Shown here: piece by piece, positions 8,765 through 16,930 of the stretch
Layout: every line of letters starts with the position of its first letter
How positions within the stretch are numbered: the first letter of the stretch is position 1
Assembly (NCBI RefSeq): GCF_900199185.1
Contig: NZ_OBMI01000002.1
Coordinates: forward strand, 806,001 to 870,000
DNA from: Sphingomonas guangdongensis
Lineage (GTDB): Bacteria > Pseudomonadota > Alphaproteobacteria > Sphingomonadales > Sphingomonadaceae
Length of the DNA stretch: 64,000 bases
Reading direction: 5' to 3'
Translations under genes and position numbers: made by a program
The notes under the pieces: generated by a model
Databases searched by the model: none
What the model was told of the DNA's origin: nothing
The model's input: the letters and a program-made list of their open reading frames with translations, nothing else

Positions 8765-9529
8765 TCATTGCTGTGATTGATCGCTGAGCCGCGCAACGAA
8801 GATCGTGTCGCGGGGCGGAGCCGGCGGTGCTGCTGGCCGTTCTGCCGTCTGCGTCGGGCGCGTCGGGCTGGCGCTTTCGGGCTGCAGCGCTGGGTCATTC
8901 GCAGCGTCACGACCGCGCGCCGCGAACAGTGCCGATCGCGTCCAGGCGAGCGGATCGGGCGCAACTGCCGTGACGGAGGCTGCGAGCGGTTCGGTGCCGA
9001 TCGACGGCGCGATTGCAGCGACGTAGGCGACTGTTTCCGCCGGCAGCGGACGCCCGCTAACGCGATATTCTTCGTAGCGGCCCGGCCCGGCATTGTACGC
9101 GGCGAGAAAGCCCGGGGCATCGTAGCGATCGTGCAGCTCGCGCAGATAGGCGGCGCCGCCCAGGATATTCTCGCGTGGGTCGTAGGGGTTTGCGCCGAGA
9201 CCATATCGCGCGCGCAGATACGCCCAGGTCGCGGGCATGATCTGCATCAATCCCATCGCACCTTTTGGCGAGACGGCGCGCGTATCGCCGCGACTTTCGA
9301 CGCGCATCACGGCGCAGATCCAGCTCTCCGGAACTCCGAACCGTTGCGACGCCTCGGCGATGTAGCCTGCAAATGGATCGGCGAGCTGCGCGCGGTCCGG
9401 CGGCGTCGTTTGCGCGTTGGCGCTGCTCGCGGAGGGCGGGATAAGTGGCAGGCCGGCAAGGAGAAGGAGGAGCCGGCAGGTGCCGGCCCTCGATCGCCGC
9501 GGCACAGTCGTATCGCGGGCGCACGACAC
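8765..9529 (-). CDS. Lytic transglycosylase (SLT domain), TrbN/VirB1-like
   Basis: With the GTG at 9529 (two nt after the DUF736 stop) the product is 254 aa with a signal peptide (RRSRAGTC followed by LLLLLAGLPL and a SANA cleavage site). The periplasmic domain has the catalytic glutamate in MRVESRGD (about residue 78), then GAMGLMQIMPATW and AAYNAGPGRY, the standard SLT motifs. It should open peptidoglycan for pilus or channel assembly. Longer upstream starts overlap DUF736 and lack a proper signal sequence. A proline-rich C-terminal tail follows the domain. Confidence 0.88.
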   Translation of the reverse strand: MSCARDTTVPRRSRAGTCRLLLLLAGLPLIPPSASSANAQTTPPDRAQLADPFAGYIAEASQRFGVPESWICAVMRVESRGDTRAVSPKGAMGLMQIMPATWAYLRARYGLGANPYDPRENILGGAAYLRELHDRYDAPGFLAAYNAGPGRYEEYRVSGRPLPAETVAYVAAIAPSIGTEPLAASVTAVAPDPLAWTRSALFAARGRDAANDPALQPESASPTRPTQTAERPAAPPAPPRDTIFVARLSDQSQQ

Positions 9530-9531
9530 GG

Positions 9532-9870
9532 TCAGTCGCGCTCGCCGCGCTTCGGCGGGCGGTTCCAGAAAAGCCCCCAGGAGGTCGCGTCGTCGGGCGA
9601 TTGGAAGAGGTTGGCGCGGATCGGATAGGTGAAGGTCGGCGAGTCGAGCTGAACCGAGACGAACTCGCCGGCGCGCTCCCCGGTGCGCTTCCAACCGGCA
9701 CCGACCTCTGGTCCGTCGTCCTCAGCGCCGAGATGGATGCGGTAGTCCGGCGCGTTTTCGGTGTCGCTGTGCGTGACCGGCACGAACACCAGATCTGCGC
9801 TGAGGCCGAGGGTGCGAATGTGGCCTGAATAGCCCGAAGTGGTGCGCGTGAATTGACCGATCAGCGACAT
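9532..9870 (-). CDS. DUF736 domain protein (first copy)
   Basis: A 112-aa protein starting MSLIGQFTRTTSGYSGHI, the typical DUF736 opening, and ending with NLFQSPDDATSWGLFWNRPP. DUF736 proteins are small, mostly beta proteins carried by alphaproteobacterial plasmids and ICEs next to the relaxase/traF genes; their function is unknown. AGGAGG lies seven bases upstream of the ATG. A second divergent copy is encoded at 15081-15407, sharing the start and the NLF(x)nW(S/N)R(P) end. Confidence 0.88.
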   Translation of the reverse strand: MSLIGQFTRTTSGYSGHIRTLGLSADLVFVPVTHSDTENAPDYRIHLGAEDDGPEVGAGWKRTGERAGEFVSVQLDSPTFTYPIRANLFQSPDDATSWGLFWNRPPKRGERD

Positions 9871-9916
9871 GGATTGCCTCCTTTGGCGTGGGGTGAAGGG
9901 GTGTCGGGACGCGCCG

Positions 9917-10462
9917 TCAGCGCACCGATGCGCGCAAGACAAAGCGACCGTCGCCGCGCTCGTCGGTGTAGAGTGGTGTTGCACGGCCGATGACGGCGGT
10001 CGCCGCGATCGGCCCGAAATAGCGGCCGTCGAAGCTGCCGGGGACAGCGGTGTTCATGAAGAACAGCTCGCCGTTCAAGACGCGGCGGCAGCCATACCAA
10101 GCGGGCAGCGGGCGACCGCGATGATCGTGGTCGAGCACCTTGCCGGCGCGAGCGCCATCGATCGTAATGTAGTGTCCGGTGCGACAGACGCGCTGACCGG
10201 GGAGCGCCGCGACGTGCTTGAGAAGCGGGAGGCCGCGCGGCAGGTAGCCGCCCTCGGCGAGGAAGTCGGCGAGCGGCGTCGGCGGCGTGACGGCAAGCAA
10301 ATCGCCGTGCGCCGGGGACCGCTCTACGGTGATCGCGTAAAGGCCGATCGGCGTGCTGGCGGACGCATTCCAGACCAGGCGGGGCGTGTAGGTCGCGAAT
10401 GCTGACGCCGCGATCAGGCCGATGCCGGCGACCGCTGCGGAGGCATAGATGCGGCGGCTCAC
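9917..10462 (-). CDS. traF: S26-family signal peptidase, TraF-type
   Basis: A 181-aa membrane-anchored serine peptidase related to RK2 TraF, which matures and cyclises the pilin TrbC. One N-terminal membrane segment (about 7-25) is followed by SASTPIGLY, with the catalytic serine near residue 36, and LPLLKHVAALPG, with the catalytic lysine near 82. The C-terminal part has the usual FFMNTAVPGSFDGRYFGP box. The GTG start overlaps the DUF2840 stop (GTGA), so the two are coupled. The expected substrate, trbC, is not in the window. Confidence 0.88.
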   Translation of the reverse strand: MSRRIYASAAVAGIGLIAASAFATYTPRLVWNASASTPIGLYAITVERSPAHGDLLAVTPPTPLADFLAEGGYLPRGLPLLKHVAALPGQRVCRTGHYITIDGARAGKVLDHDHRGRPLPAWYGCRRVLNGELFFMNTAVPGSFDGRYFGPIAATAVIGRATPLYTDERGDGRFVLRASVR

Positions 10463-10959
10463 GCGCCGATCTCCTGCATCTTCTGGAAGGCGCGATGGCG
10501 CGCCAGCGTGTAGCGCCTTGGCGGCTCGCCGACAGTCAGCCGGTTGTGGACGTGGCGCCAATGGTCTGGCGCGATAGCGCAAAGATCGATGTCGCGCGCT
10601 TCGATCTCGTCGAGATGCTCCAGCACACGGGTCACTTTGGGCCAACCGGCGGCGCGCAGCAGGATTTCGGCGCCAGGTGAGACGGTTGGCACCGTTTGAA
10701 AACCCTCGTCAGCGGTTGGCGCTCGCAGAATGTCGATGCGCGACGCGACGGTGCCGTGGTCGTTCGAGGCCCATCGGACCAACGCGAAGATCGCGTTCGG
10801 CGAGAAGAACAGGCGGCGGCGGCGCCGGTCGAGAATCTGTTCGCGCAGTTCCCGTCCGAAGCGAATCCAATGTTCGGTCTTCTGCTCGACCCAGATAAGT
10901 TCGACCTGGGTGAGCAGGGGGCTGTCGGCCGCCAGCGTGGTCGCGGTGGCAGAGGTCAT
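10459..10959 (-). CDS. DUF2840 domain protein
   Basis: A 166-aa protein of the DUF2840 family, found almost only between parA and traF in alphaproteobacterial mobile elements. Recognisable segments include LIWVEQKTEHWIRFG, FFSPNAIFALVRWASND and a C-terminal RRYTLARHRAFQKMQEIGA. No enzymatic motif is visible and the function is unknown. It overlaps both neighbours by stop-start contacts (ATGA at the start, GTGA at the end), giving a tightly coupled parA-RHH-DUF2840-traF unit. Confidence 0.85.
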   Translation of the reverse strand: MTSATATTLAADSPLLTQVELIWVEQKTEHWIRFGRELREQILDRRRRRLFFSPNAIFALVRWASNDHGTVASRIDILRAPTADEGFQTVPTVSPGAEILLRAAGWPKVTRVLEHLDEIEARDIDLCAIAPDHWRHVHNRLTVGEPPRRYTLARHRAFQKMQEIGA

Positions 10960-11213
10960 TGGCCGTCTCCTAATGGTGGCGGAAATTCGCGCTCGAACAG
11001 CGTGCGGAGCATGTCGGCGACGGTTTGACCGCGCTGGAAGGCGGCGATCTTGATTCGACCGCGCATGTCGGCGGTCACGTCGATAGTCAGGCGCGCGGCG
11101 AACTCCTCGGCGGCTGATGCGGCGCGCGTGGGCGCGCGGTCCGGCGCGCGGACCCACCGCTCGGCGTCACCGGGACGGGCAGCAAATCCGCCGGACGTTG
11201 CCCGTCCCTTCAC
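10956..11213 (-). CDS. Small RHH-type partner of ParA
   Basis: An 85-aa protein with a variable N-terminus and a C-terminal RHH-like segment (ARLTIDVTADMRGRIKIAAF, then TVADMLRTLFEREFPP). It starts with a GTG overlapping the parA stop and ends overlapping the DUF2840 start. In this class of elements, the second gene after parA takes the ParB/ParG-like role of binding the centromere and stimulating the ATPase; that assignment is inferred from position and fold. Confidence 0.75.
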   Translation of the reverse strand: MKGRATSGGFAARPGDAERWVRAPDRAPTRAASAAEEFAARLTIDVTADMRGRIKIAAFQRGQTVADMLRTLFEREFPPPLGDGQ

Positions 11214-11848
11214 GGCACGATCCCCGCGACGGCGGCAGCGAGCGCCGCGATCTCTGCGGCGGCGTTCGGCGCATGGACAAGTTCATTGGCGAGCCGACCG
11301 CTCTGAGCGGCTTCTGCAAAGCCGATGCGCTGTCCGATCGTCGCTGCAAGCACTGGCGGATCATGTTCGGCCAGCGCCGCTGCGGTTTCCCGAGCGATCA
11401 CGGTGCGAGCGGCGCACCGATTGAGGATGAATCGAGCTGCCAGCTCTGGCCGGTAGATGCGGGCCTCGCCGAGCAGCGAGAGCATCTCGGCCGAGGCCCA
11501 ACCGTCGAGCGGTGACGGCTGCACGGGGATCAGCACGAGATCGGCGGCGAGCAAAGCTGACCGCATCAAGCCGGCGACCCGGGGCGGTCCATCGATGACG
11601 ATATGATCAACATCGCGGGCGAGCTCGGGCGCCTCGCGATGCAGCGTATCGCGTGCCAGGCCGACGACACCGAACAGCCGTGGAAGGCCTTCACGGGCGC
11701 GCTGTTCGGACCAATCGAGCGCTGATCCTTGGGGGTCGGCATCAATCACCGTGACGCGCTTGCCTTCACTCGCCCATTGGCCGGCGAGGTGGAGCGCGAG
11801 CGTGGTTTTGCCCACGCCGCCTTTCTGGTTGAGCAGCGCGACGATCAT
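11210..11848 (-). CDS. parA: ParA-family partition ATPase
   Basis: A 212-aa ATPase with the deviant Walker A KGGVGKTT close to the N-terminus, the A' motif VIDADPQGSALDW and Walker B-like HIVIDGPPR. It is the short ParA form (no N-terminal DNA-binding domain) used with small RHH partners for plasmid or ICE segregation. ATG at 11848 is chosen; a GTG three codons upstream is an alternative. It heads the coupled run of RHH, DUF2840 and traF genes and lies about 210 nt downstream of the repA stop, across the iteron-like repeats. Confidence 0.92.
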   Translation of the reverse strand: MIVALLNQKGGVGKTTLALHLAGQWASEGKRVTVIDADPQGSALDWSEQRAREGLPRLFGVVGLARDTLHREAPELARDVDHIVIDGPPRVAGLMRSALLAADLVLIPVQPSPLDGWASAEMLSLLGEARIYRPELAARFILNRCAARTVIARETAAALAEHDPPVLAATIGQRIGFAEAAQSGRLANELVHAPNAAAEIAALAAAVAGIVP

Positions 11849-11988
11849 CGCGGCCACCCGTCCGCCGTCGTGCCCAGGGCACCGCGCCCGTTGATCGTCG
11901 ATTGCGTTAGACAGATTCCGAAGGAATCTAAGTTAGAGATGTTAGAGTCGCCGCAACGTTTTGAATCGAAAGGCAGATTCAGCGATTT

Positions 11989-12054
11989 CGGTCCCCGATA
12001 GCACGAGGGGCCGGTCCCCGATGGCACGATAGCCTCGGTCCCTGATAGCACGAG
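11989..12054. repeat. Three iteron-like direct repeats between repA and parA
   Basis: The 17-nt unit GGTCCCCGATAGCACGA recurs at 11990-12006, 12013-12029 (one mismatch) and 12037-12053 (one mismatch), at 23- and 24-nt spacing, about two helical turns. The third copy ends six nt before the repA stop codon, where a TTATCCACAGG sequence resembling a DnaA box also occurs. Placement next to a RepA-type initiator suggests replication-initiation or incompatibility iterons, or operators controlling parA. Confidence 0.65.
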
Positions 12055-12059
12055 GGGTT

Positions 12060-12947
12060 TCACAGCTTATCCACAGGGCGGGCGAGCTTCAGCCGGCGTC
12101 GCCGAGGAACGGCGAACGGGATCGGATCGGTAGGGACGAACGTCAGGACGTCGGGGTAGCCGGTGCCCGGCACAATCGTCAGATTGTAGCCCGGAAGCGG
12201 TTGGCGTTGGACGATCTCACGAAGATCATAGGCGAAGTGCTTGAGCGGCGAGAGCGAGCCGGATTTGGCGTGCAGGTGCTCAAAATCGAAGCTCCAGCCG
12301 GACTCCTGGCGACCGCCGTGCTTGCGGACCAGTCGATAGAGCCAACGCTCCAGGCCACCCGTCAGGTTGAAGTATTCGCGGTCGATGGTGAGCACGAGGG
12401 CGTCGTCGAGGACGGCCGAGAAAAACCAGTCGGGAACGATCAGCTCAAGGCCGAGCGGCCGACCTCGCTCGTCGACCCGCTCCTTCCATTCGTTGATCCA
12501 GGAGAAGCGGTGCATGCGCCGCTCGGTCGGCTGTCGAATCGACGTGGCGACCGTGGTGGACTGGAGCCGGTCAAGGGCTGCTTTGAGCCGCTCGTAGTCG
12601 CGCAGCGACACGCCGCGGCCGATGAAATTCAGAATCTCATAGGGTGTGGTGGCCATCCACCGCGATGGCCGCAGGCCGAGGTCACGCGCCTCGACGATCT
12701 GCGAGGCGGCCCAGATCAGGATGTCCGCATCCCAGATCGTCGCCATGCCATGCTCGGCGACAGCCTCGACACGGATTTTCACCGCGCCGGCTTTGAAATC
12801 GATGGGCGCGAGGCGCTTGGATTTGGCGAGGGAGAAGAAGGGATAGGCCATGAGATCCTGCGCATCACGAGGTGCCAGATCGCCGGGCAGCGAGCGGAAG
12901 AGATCGAGCTGCGCGCGTTCCCCGCGCTGCCGAATTGAGGAAGACAT
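12060..12947 (-). CDS. repA: Plasmid-type replication initiator RepA
   Basis: A 295-aa initiator protein of the RepA family of alphaproteobacterial plasmids and ICEs. Characteristic stretches are LDLFRSLPGDLAPRDAQDLM, AYPFFSLAKSKR, a winged-helix region around TTPYEILNFIGRGVSLRDYE, and EYFNLTGGLERWLYRLVRKH. It should bind iterons and open the origin. The stop lies six nt from the nearest of three direct repeats. The AlpA-like regulator gene ends 8 nt before the start, so the two form one unit. Presence of repA in an element otherwise ICE-like suggests autonomous replication after excision, or an integrated plasmid. Confidence 0.88.
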   Translation of the reverse strand: MSSSIRQRGERAQLDLFRSLPGDLAPRDAQDLMAYPFFSLAKSKRLAPIDFKAGAVKIRVEAVAEHGMATIWDADILIWAASQIVEARDLGLRPSRWMATTPYEILNFIGRGVSLRDYERLKAALDRLQSTTVATSIRQPTERRMHRFSWINEWKERVDERGRPLGLELIVPDWFFSAVLDDALVLTIDREYFNLTGGLERWLYRLVRKHGGRQESGWSFDFEHLHAKSGSLSPLKHFAYDLREIVQRQPLPGYNLTIVPGTGYPDVLTFVPTDPIPFAVPRRRRLKLARPVDKL

Positions 12948-12955
12948 TTGACGGA

Positions 12956-13231
12956 TCAGGCGCGGTCGCGCAGGCCAGCAATAGCGGCATGGGGCTTGGC
13001 TGGCGGGACGGTGCGAGCGCGAGGATCGGACGTTGAAGTCGCCACGCCAAGGTCGGCCCACGCCTGCAGCTCCTCGACCGCATAGACGACACGCCCACCG
13101 AGCTTTCGGAAGGTCGGGCCGGTGCCGTAAGTGCGATGCTTCTCTAGGGTGCGTTGGGAGAGGCCGAGGAAGCGTGCGGCCTCGGGAGTTCGCAGATAGC
13201 GGTTTGGAAGGGTGGCGGCTCTCTCTGCCAT
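12956..13231 (-). CDS. AlpA/MerR-like helix-turn-helix regulator
   Basis: A 91-aa protein whose core reads YLRTPEAARFLGLSQRTLEK followed by GPTFRKLGGRVVYAVEELQAW, the layout of excisionase/AlpA-type winged helix proteins (helix_turn_helix_17). The C-terminal 25 residues are a low-complexity tail. It sits immediately upstream of repA and probably regulates it; in related elements this position is nearly always an HTH protein. Confidence 0.82.
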   Translation of the reverse strand: MAERAATLPNRYLRTPEAARFLGLSQRTLEKHRTYGTGPTFRKLGGRVVYAVEELQAWADLGVATSTSDPRARTVPPAKPHAAIAGLRDRA

Positions 13232-13404
13232 AAGACCTCGACGTCTCGCGATGGGCGCCACGCAGAGGCGGCGGGATGCGAGCATCGTGGCGTGCGATCG
13301 GCGGGACCGACGATGTCGAAGTTATGAATCTAAAGGCGACACTGGCTTGGTGGATGCGACATGGATCACGACCGGGATCGATGTGGCCGACTGGTTGGCC
13401 GAGT

Positions 13405-14188
13405 TCAACGCCGTGCGCGACGTGGGCGACGCATCAGTCCCAGATAGCCGCTGCGTACCAGCTCCCGTCCATCTCGCGCGAGGCGGATCACGGTCTCGCG
13501 CACCGCGCTACCAACCCAGTCTCCCGGGTCGGTCGGATGCTGCGGGAAGAGCTGAAGCGCGATGGCCCGGTAGGTGGCCCGGGCGGCATCGCCGTCAATG
13601 GCGCGCAGCATGAGCCGAGCACGCGCGCGGCGCTGGCGTGTGACGCGATAGTCGGCGGCGACGCGCTTGCCGGCGAGGCCGGACCAGAACCGCTCGAGGG
13701 TTGCCAGCCTATCGGGGGTGAGCGCGTCGAGGATCGTCAGCGCGCACAGTGAGCGGCGATCGTCGGGATTGGTGAGTTCGACATCATACCGATCGCCGCG
13801 AATATCAAGGCGTATGAGGTTCGGCGCGTGCTGCAGGGTCACGAGCGGGCGGAGGTCATCGGTCGTGAGCGGCAGCGCATCTGGGCTGGTGCCGGGTGTC
13901 AGCAGGATCGCGGCGGGGTTGGCGTGGACGGACCAGAATATCGGCTGGTGCTGGGCGGATTGGTGTGGGTCGGCCAGGACTTCGCAACCCCCAGTGCTCG
14001 GCGAGCGCGCTCTTGTCCTCGTCAGTCGCGCTGTTGCGCGATGTGAGGGCCTTGTAGGCTGCTTGGTAGGCGGTGTTCCGGCGGAGGAACTCCCATGCCA
14101 GCTCGGTCGGGTCTAGATCGTCGATATATTCATACGCACGTTCGGAGCGCCAATCGTCGTCACCTCCCACCCTCTGGCCTCCACGCAT
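13405..14188 (-). pseudogene. DUF2285/DUF6499 regulator-like gene, frameshifted
   Basis: Two overlapping frames together give one roughly 260-aa protein. The upstream part (from 14188) reads DWRSERAYEYIDDLDPTELA and WEFLRRNTAYQAAYKAL, the N-terminal domain of this family. Its frame ends out of register, while the continuation EVLADPHQSAQHQPIFWSV and later LTTDDLRPLVTLQHAPNLI is read in another frame into the DUF2285 part ending at 13405. One extra base near 13981 (or a two-base loss) explains the break. Without it the product would be a typical element-borne DUF2285 protein. A sequencing error is possible. Confidence 0.75.
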
Positions 14189-14295
14189 GTACCCGCACGC
14201 GAGATGTGCCGAGCAAGATTCACGTGCTGGGTGTCGGGTGGAAGCGCGAAGTGGCGGTGACGTGATGTCGTTTCTGCATCACCGGCACGGGCCGA

Positions 14296-14556
14296 TCAGC
14301 GTCGAAGCTCGTCCGGTCCATGGGTAGTCATCCACTTGGCGCGTTCCAGATGGCTGCCGCAGATGCTCTCCGCACGGCAAGGCTCGGCAGCCGGATCGAC
14401 GCCGAACAGGATCGGGGCGATTTCCTGCCAGCACGCACCTGCCGCATCGGCGTCGAGCAGGCGCAGGTAGATCTTGAGATGCGCGCGATCATAGTCAGTG
14501 ACCGCCGACTCGTCGGGCGGGCAATCCAGAAAAGCGTTGCTCATCGACGGTGCCAT
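14296..14556 (-). CDS. Small DUF2285 domain protein
   Basis: An 86-aa protein with FLDCPPDESAVTDYDRAHLK, IYLRLLDADAAGACWQEIA and SHLERAKWMTTHGPDELRR, the compact single-domain DUF2285 form commonly found beside the longer DUF2285 gene on alphaproteobacterial ICEs. The family is helical and thought to be regulatory or DNA binding. Two starts are possible (14556 and 14544); neither has a strong ribosome-binding site. Confidence 0.78.
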   Translation of the reverse strand: MAPSMSNAFLDCPPDESAVTDYDRAHLKIYLRLLDADAAGACWQEIAPILFGVDPAAEPCRAESICGSHLERAKWMTTHGPDELRR

Positions 14557-14649
14557 CGCGAGCAGCTTCTATCCGAAATGGCGCTACTTGCTACGGGCGA
14601 TAGATGGCGAACGACGGCGATGCGAGGTGGCGTGGCCTCGTGGCGGCGA

Positions 14650-14892
14650 TCAGTCGGTTCGAGAGCCTTCAACGAGCATCACCCCTATCCCCTGGGCGGA
14701 GTTCAGGAGGACGATCCCGTCGCGCTCGAGAGCGCGACGCACCTCGTCGCGAGTGCTCTCATAGACCTCAAGACCGCTTTCCGACTCGAGCCTTTTGAGC
14801 GCGGTCAGTGATACGCGGGCCCGGTCAGCGAGCGTCTCCTGTGTCCATCCCAGCAACGCGCGAGCGGCCCGAGATTGTCGGGCGGTGATCAT
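14650..14892 (-). CDS. XRE-family transcriptional regulator
   Basis: An 80-aa helix-turn-helix protein: TARQSRAARALLGWTQETLA followed by ARVSLTALKRLE, then a short beta-like C-terminal extension (RRALERDGIVLLNS). The ATG at 14892 is favoured because GGGAGG lies eight bases upstream. A 17-nt palindrome stands 42 nt upstream of the start, which suggests autoregulation. Similar single-domain XRE proteins control ICE backbone genes. Confidence 0.85.
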   Translation of the reverse strand: MITARQSRAARALLGWTQETLADRARVSLTALKRLESESGLEVYESTRDEVRRALERDGIVLLNSAQGIGVMLVEGSRTD

Positions 14893-14933
14893 GACGATCA
14901 CCTCCCACCCAGATCACTTCGCACGCTAGAACT

Positions 14934-14950
14934 ACGACTATAATAGTCGT
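14934..14950. promoter_or_regulatory. Palindromic operator upstream of the XRE gene
   Basis: ACGACTATAATAGTCGT is a perfect 8-1-8 palindrome containing a TATAAT-like hexamer, so a bound dimer would cover a -10 element. It lies in the region upstream of the XRE gene start and is the likely autoregulatory site. Binding is inferred. Confidence 0.5.
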
Positions 14951-15040
14951 TCTCGTGTGTTCGCGCCAGAGTTTGGAGGTTGTTCAGGCGCTCTGCTGCG
15001 CGCAGCGCGCGGCACCCGATTCGGTTGTCGAGGATAGCCA

Positions 15041-15069
15041 AAGGCCCCGACCATTATGGTCGGGGCCTT
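15041..15069 (-). terminator. Hairpin terminator after the second DUF736 gene
   Basis: A perfect inverted repeat with 13-bp arms (AAGGCCCCGACCA and its complement) and a TTA loop starts 11 nt beyond the DUF736 stop on the minus strand. Arms begin and end with A/T runs of two, so it is a strong hairpin but with only a short U tract. Confidence 0.7.
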
Positions 15070-15080
15070 CGCGGGGCGCC

Positions 15081-15407
15081 TCAGTCGCCGCGGCGGCCGT
15101 TGGGGCGGGACCAGATCAGCGAGTGGGCTTCGCCGTCCTCGTCGTCGAAAAGGTTGCAGTAGATGGGCGCGGTGAAGCTGGGGTCGTCGAGCTTCAGGCC
15201 GAGATAGGCACGACCTTCGTTCGACTGCTTCGACCAGGCGGCTCCGATTTCGACACGGCCGACCAGAACCCGGTGGCTGGGGGCGTTCTCGCCGGCGGCG
15301 CGCTGATCGGGAACGATGCGGACGTTTTTGGCCTGGACGCTGAGGGTGACGATTTCGCCGGTGAACTCATTCGAGCCGGTCTTCTTGAAGGTGCCGATGG
15401 TCGCCAT
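15081..15407 (-). CDS. DUF736 domain protein (second copy)
   Basis: A 108-aa protein, MATIGTFKKTGSNEFTGEIV at the start and APIYCNLFDDEDGEAHSLIW near the end, typical DUF736. It is the more canonical of the two copies in the element and is probably expressed alone, since a strong hairpin follows and about 550 nt without a clear gene precede it. Function unknown; DUF736 genes accompany parB/DUF932 and relaxase modules in sphingomonad ICEs. Confidence 0.88.
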   Translation of the reverse strand: MATIGTFKKTGSNEFTGEIVTLSVQAKNVRIVPDQRAAGENAPSHRVLVGRVEIGAAWSKQSNEGRAYLGLKLDDPSFTAPIYCNLFDDEDGEAHSLIWSRPNGRRGD

Positions 15408-15954
15408 GGTAAGTCTCCGATCCGTGTCGAACCCGCTCCATTGCGGCCTCGATGGCGATCGGCAGGTCGGAGGCGATCGGCGGCGCACCCCGCAGGGGCA
15501 GGGACAGCAGAGAAGGGCTTTCTTGCATCGCGAGGAATGGCGGCGCAGCCGGCAGGGGAAGAAAGTTTGACGTCGCTGTTGCGCCTAGACGATCGAGGCG
15601 ACAGCCGGCCTTCGGCCAGATCAGGCCATTGAAGAGGCCGTATGGGGCGGTGTGGACGGGAAAGGGAGCGGAGCCCATGGCCCTTCGCACGCGAAGCCCG
15701 GCCGAGATATACTGCGCCGATATTCGCCTCTTCGGACAGGCAGTCCGACGCTGAGCCAGACAAATCGCGCAGGCGAGCCGCTCACCATCGCCGGAGATCG
15801 ACGCCCGTTGATGCGCCGCCCGCTCGATGCCGGAAGCGACCGTGCCGCGCACTCGGCTATGTCGCCGACCCCGATGCTGCACTTTCTGTGCAGATTCTCC
15901 TCGGAGAACGGTTCCACTCGTTGATCGCTCGCGCGTCCCCGTTCGTCGATACGT
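15408..15954. other. 547-nt stretch without a supported gene
   Basis: Several minus-strand frames are open here, but they have no recognisable domain, overlap one another, and read as arginine/proline/serine-rich shadow translations. The stretch may hold the promoter and leader for the DUF736 gene. No hairpin or repeat stood out. Confidence 0.4.
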
Positions 15955-16398
15955 TCAAGCCCTCGCGAGGGCCCATCGGTTCTGGTCCGGGCCGGTCGTC
16001 ATGCCGGCGATCCTGACGAACGCTGTCGTGCCAACAGCCAGCGCGCCGATGATCGCGAAAGCTGTCTGCCAGCCATCGCTCGGCATCAGGTGCTTCACGA
16101 TGCCATGTGTGGCGTGAAAGCCTGCAAATGCGGCAGGCGCGACAAAGGCGCCGGCGACGATGAGCTTGAGCCAGAGCGGCCGTGCGACGGCGAGAAGGAG
16201 TTGACCGGCGGCGAGGGTTGACGCCGCTGCGGCCAGGCCAACGACAATGGCTCCGACGAGCCCGGCGCCTGAGCCATATGCCCACGCGCCGACCGTTGCA
16301 CCGATGAACACGGGAAGAGCGAAGACTGCGAGGGTGAACAGCAGCCAACAGAAGAGGGCGATCGCGGCAAGCGATCCGAGAGCGGCAAGAAAGATCAT
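15955..16398 (-). CDS. Hydrophobic membrane protein of unknown function
   Basis: A 147-aa protein with four or five hydrophobic segments: MIFLAALGSLAAIALFCWLL, VFALPVFIGATVGAWAYG, AGLVGAIVVGLAAAASTLAA, LIVAGAFVAPAAFAGF and AFAIIGALAVGTTAFV. The ATG at 16398 is chosen because GGAGG precedes it by eight bases. Small multi-pass proteins like this recur in the backbone of sphingomonad ICEs; no function is known. It shares direction with the surrounding element genes. Confidence 0.7.
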   Translation of the reverse strand: MIFLAALGSLAAIALFCWLLFTLAVFALPVFIGATVGAWAYGSGAGLVGAIVVGLAAAASTLAAGQLLLAVARPLWLKLIVAGAFVAPAAFAGFHATHGIVKHLMPSDGWQTAFAIIGALAVGTTAFVRIAGMTTGPDQNRWALARA

Positions 16399-16539
16399 GA
16401 GGGTGGCCTCCGCAGGTACAAAACTGACGGTTGCGCCAGCCACCACCACCGAGGCGCATCGGCACCATAGCCGAAAGCATAGGCGGGGAGGAACGGAAAT
16501 CGCGATCGAGATCCGCCAGTCCCCGCAGTCGCCTCGCGA

Positions 16540-16707
16540 TCAGTGGGTGAAGGGGTCAATTTCATGGAGGATCGACGACGTGTCACCGTCGTACTCGCTT
16601 GCCGGGCTGACCGAGTGTGTTCCGTCGCCGGCCAAGAAGATGACCACGACGGCCATCAGCGTGGCGGCGAGGCTGAAGGCGAACGCTTGAGCATCGTTGA
16701 GGCACAT
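16540..16707 (-). CDS. Small single-pass membrane protein
   Basis: A 55-aa frame with AGGAG ten bases before the ATG. It has one hydrophobic span (FAFSLAATLMAVVVIFLAG) and an acidic soluble tail ending in DIDPFTH-like residues (SSILHEIDPFTH). No family recognised. The good ribosome-binding site and clear membrane helix support it; the adjoining 147-aa membrane protein gene begins about 140 nt downstream. Confidence 0.5.
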   Translation of the reverse strand: MCLNDAQAFAFSLAATLMAVVVIFLAGDGTHSVSPASEYDGDTSSILHEIDPFTH

Positions 16708-16764
16708 CGATCCGGCTCCTGTTCCGAGCGGAGGGCCATCCCCCGCTGACAGGCGCCCGATGTG

Positions 16765-16864
16765 TCGGACGGAGTGCTGCAATCACCGCGCAGGTGCAGC
16801 CGTAGCGGCGGCATGCGCGCATAGCCGACCCTTCACGGGTTGATGGCTGAAGCACTCCGTCGGA
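16765..16864. repeat. 100-nt segment bounded by 14-nt inverted repeats
   Basis: TCGGACGGAGTGCT (16765-16778) is repeated inverted at 16851-16864 with 13 of 14 bases matching. The interior is GC-rich with a small hairpin (ACCCTTCACGGGT). It lies in the gap between the small membrane protein gene and the 192-aa gene. It could be a miniature mobile element or a structured transcript; no target-site duplication is evident. Confidence 0.35.
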
Positions 16865-16930
16865 CCAAGTATAAGCGCAGAGAAGCGGGGGTGGTCATCC
16901 GCGTGCCGAGCCGGTGGCGTGGAAGCATCC

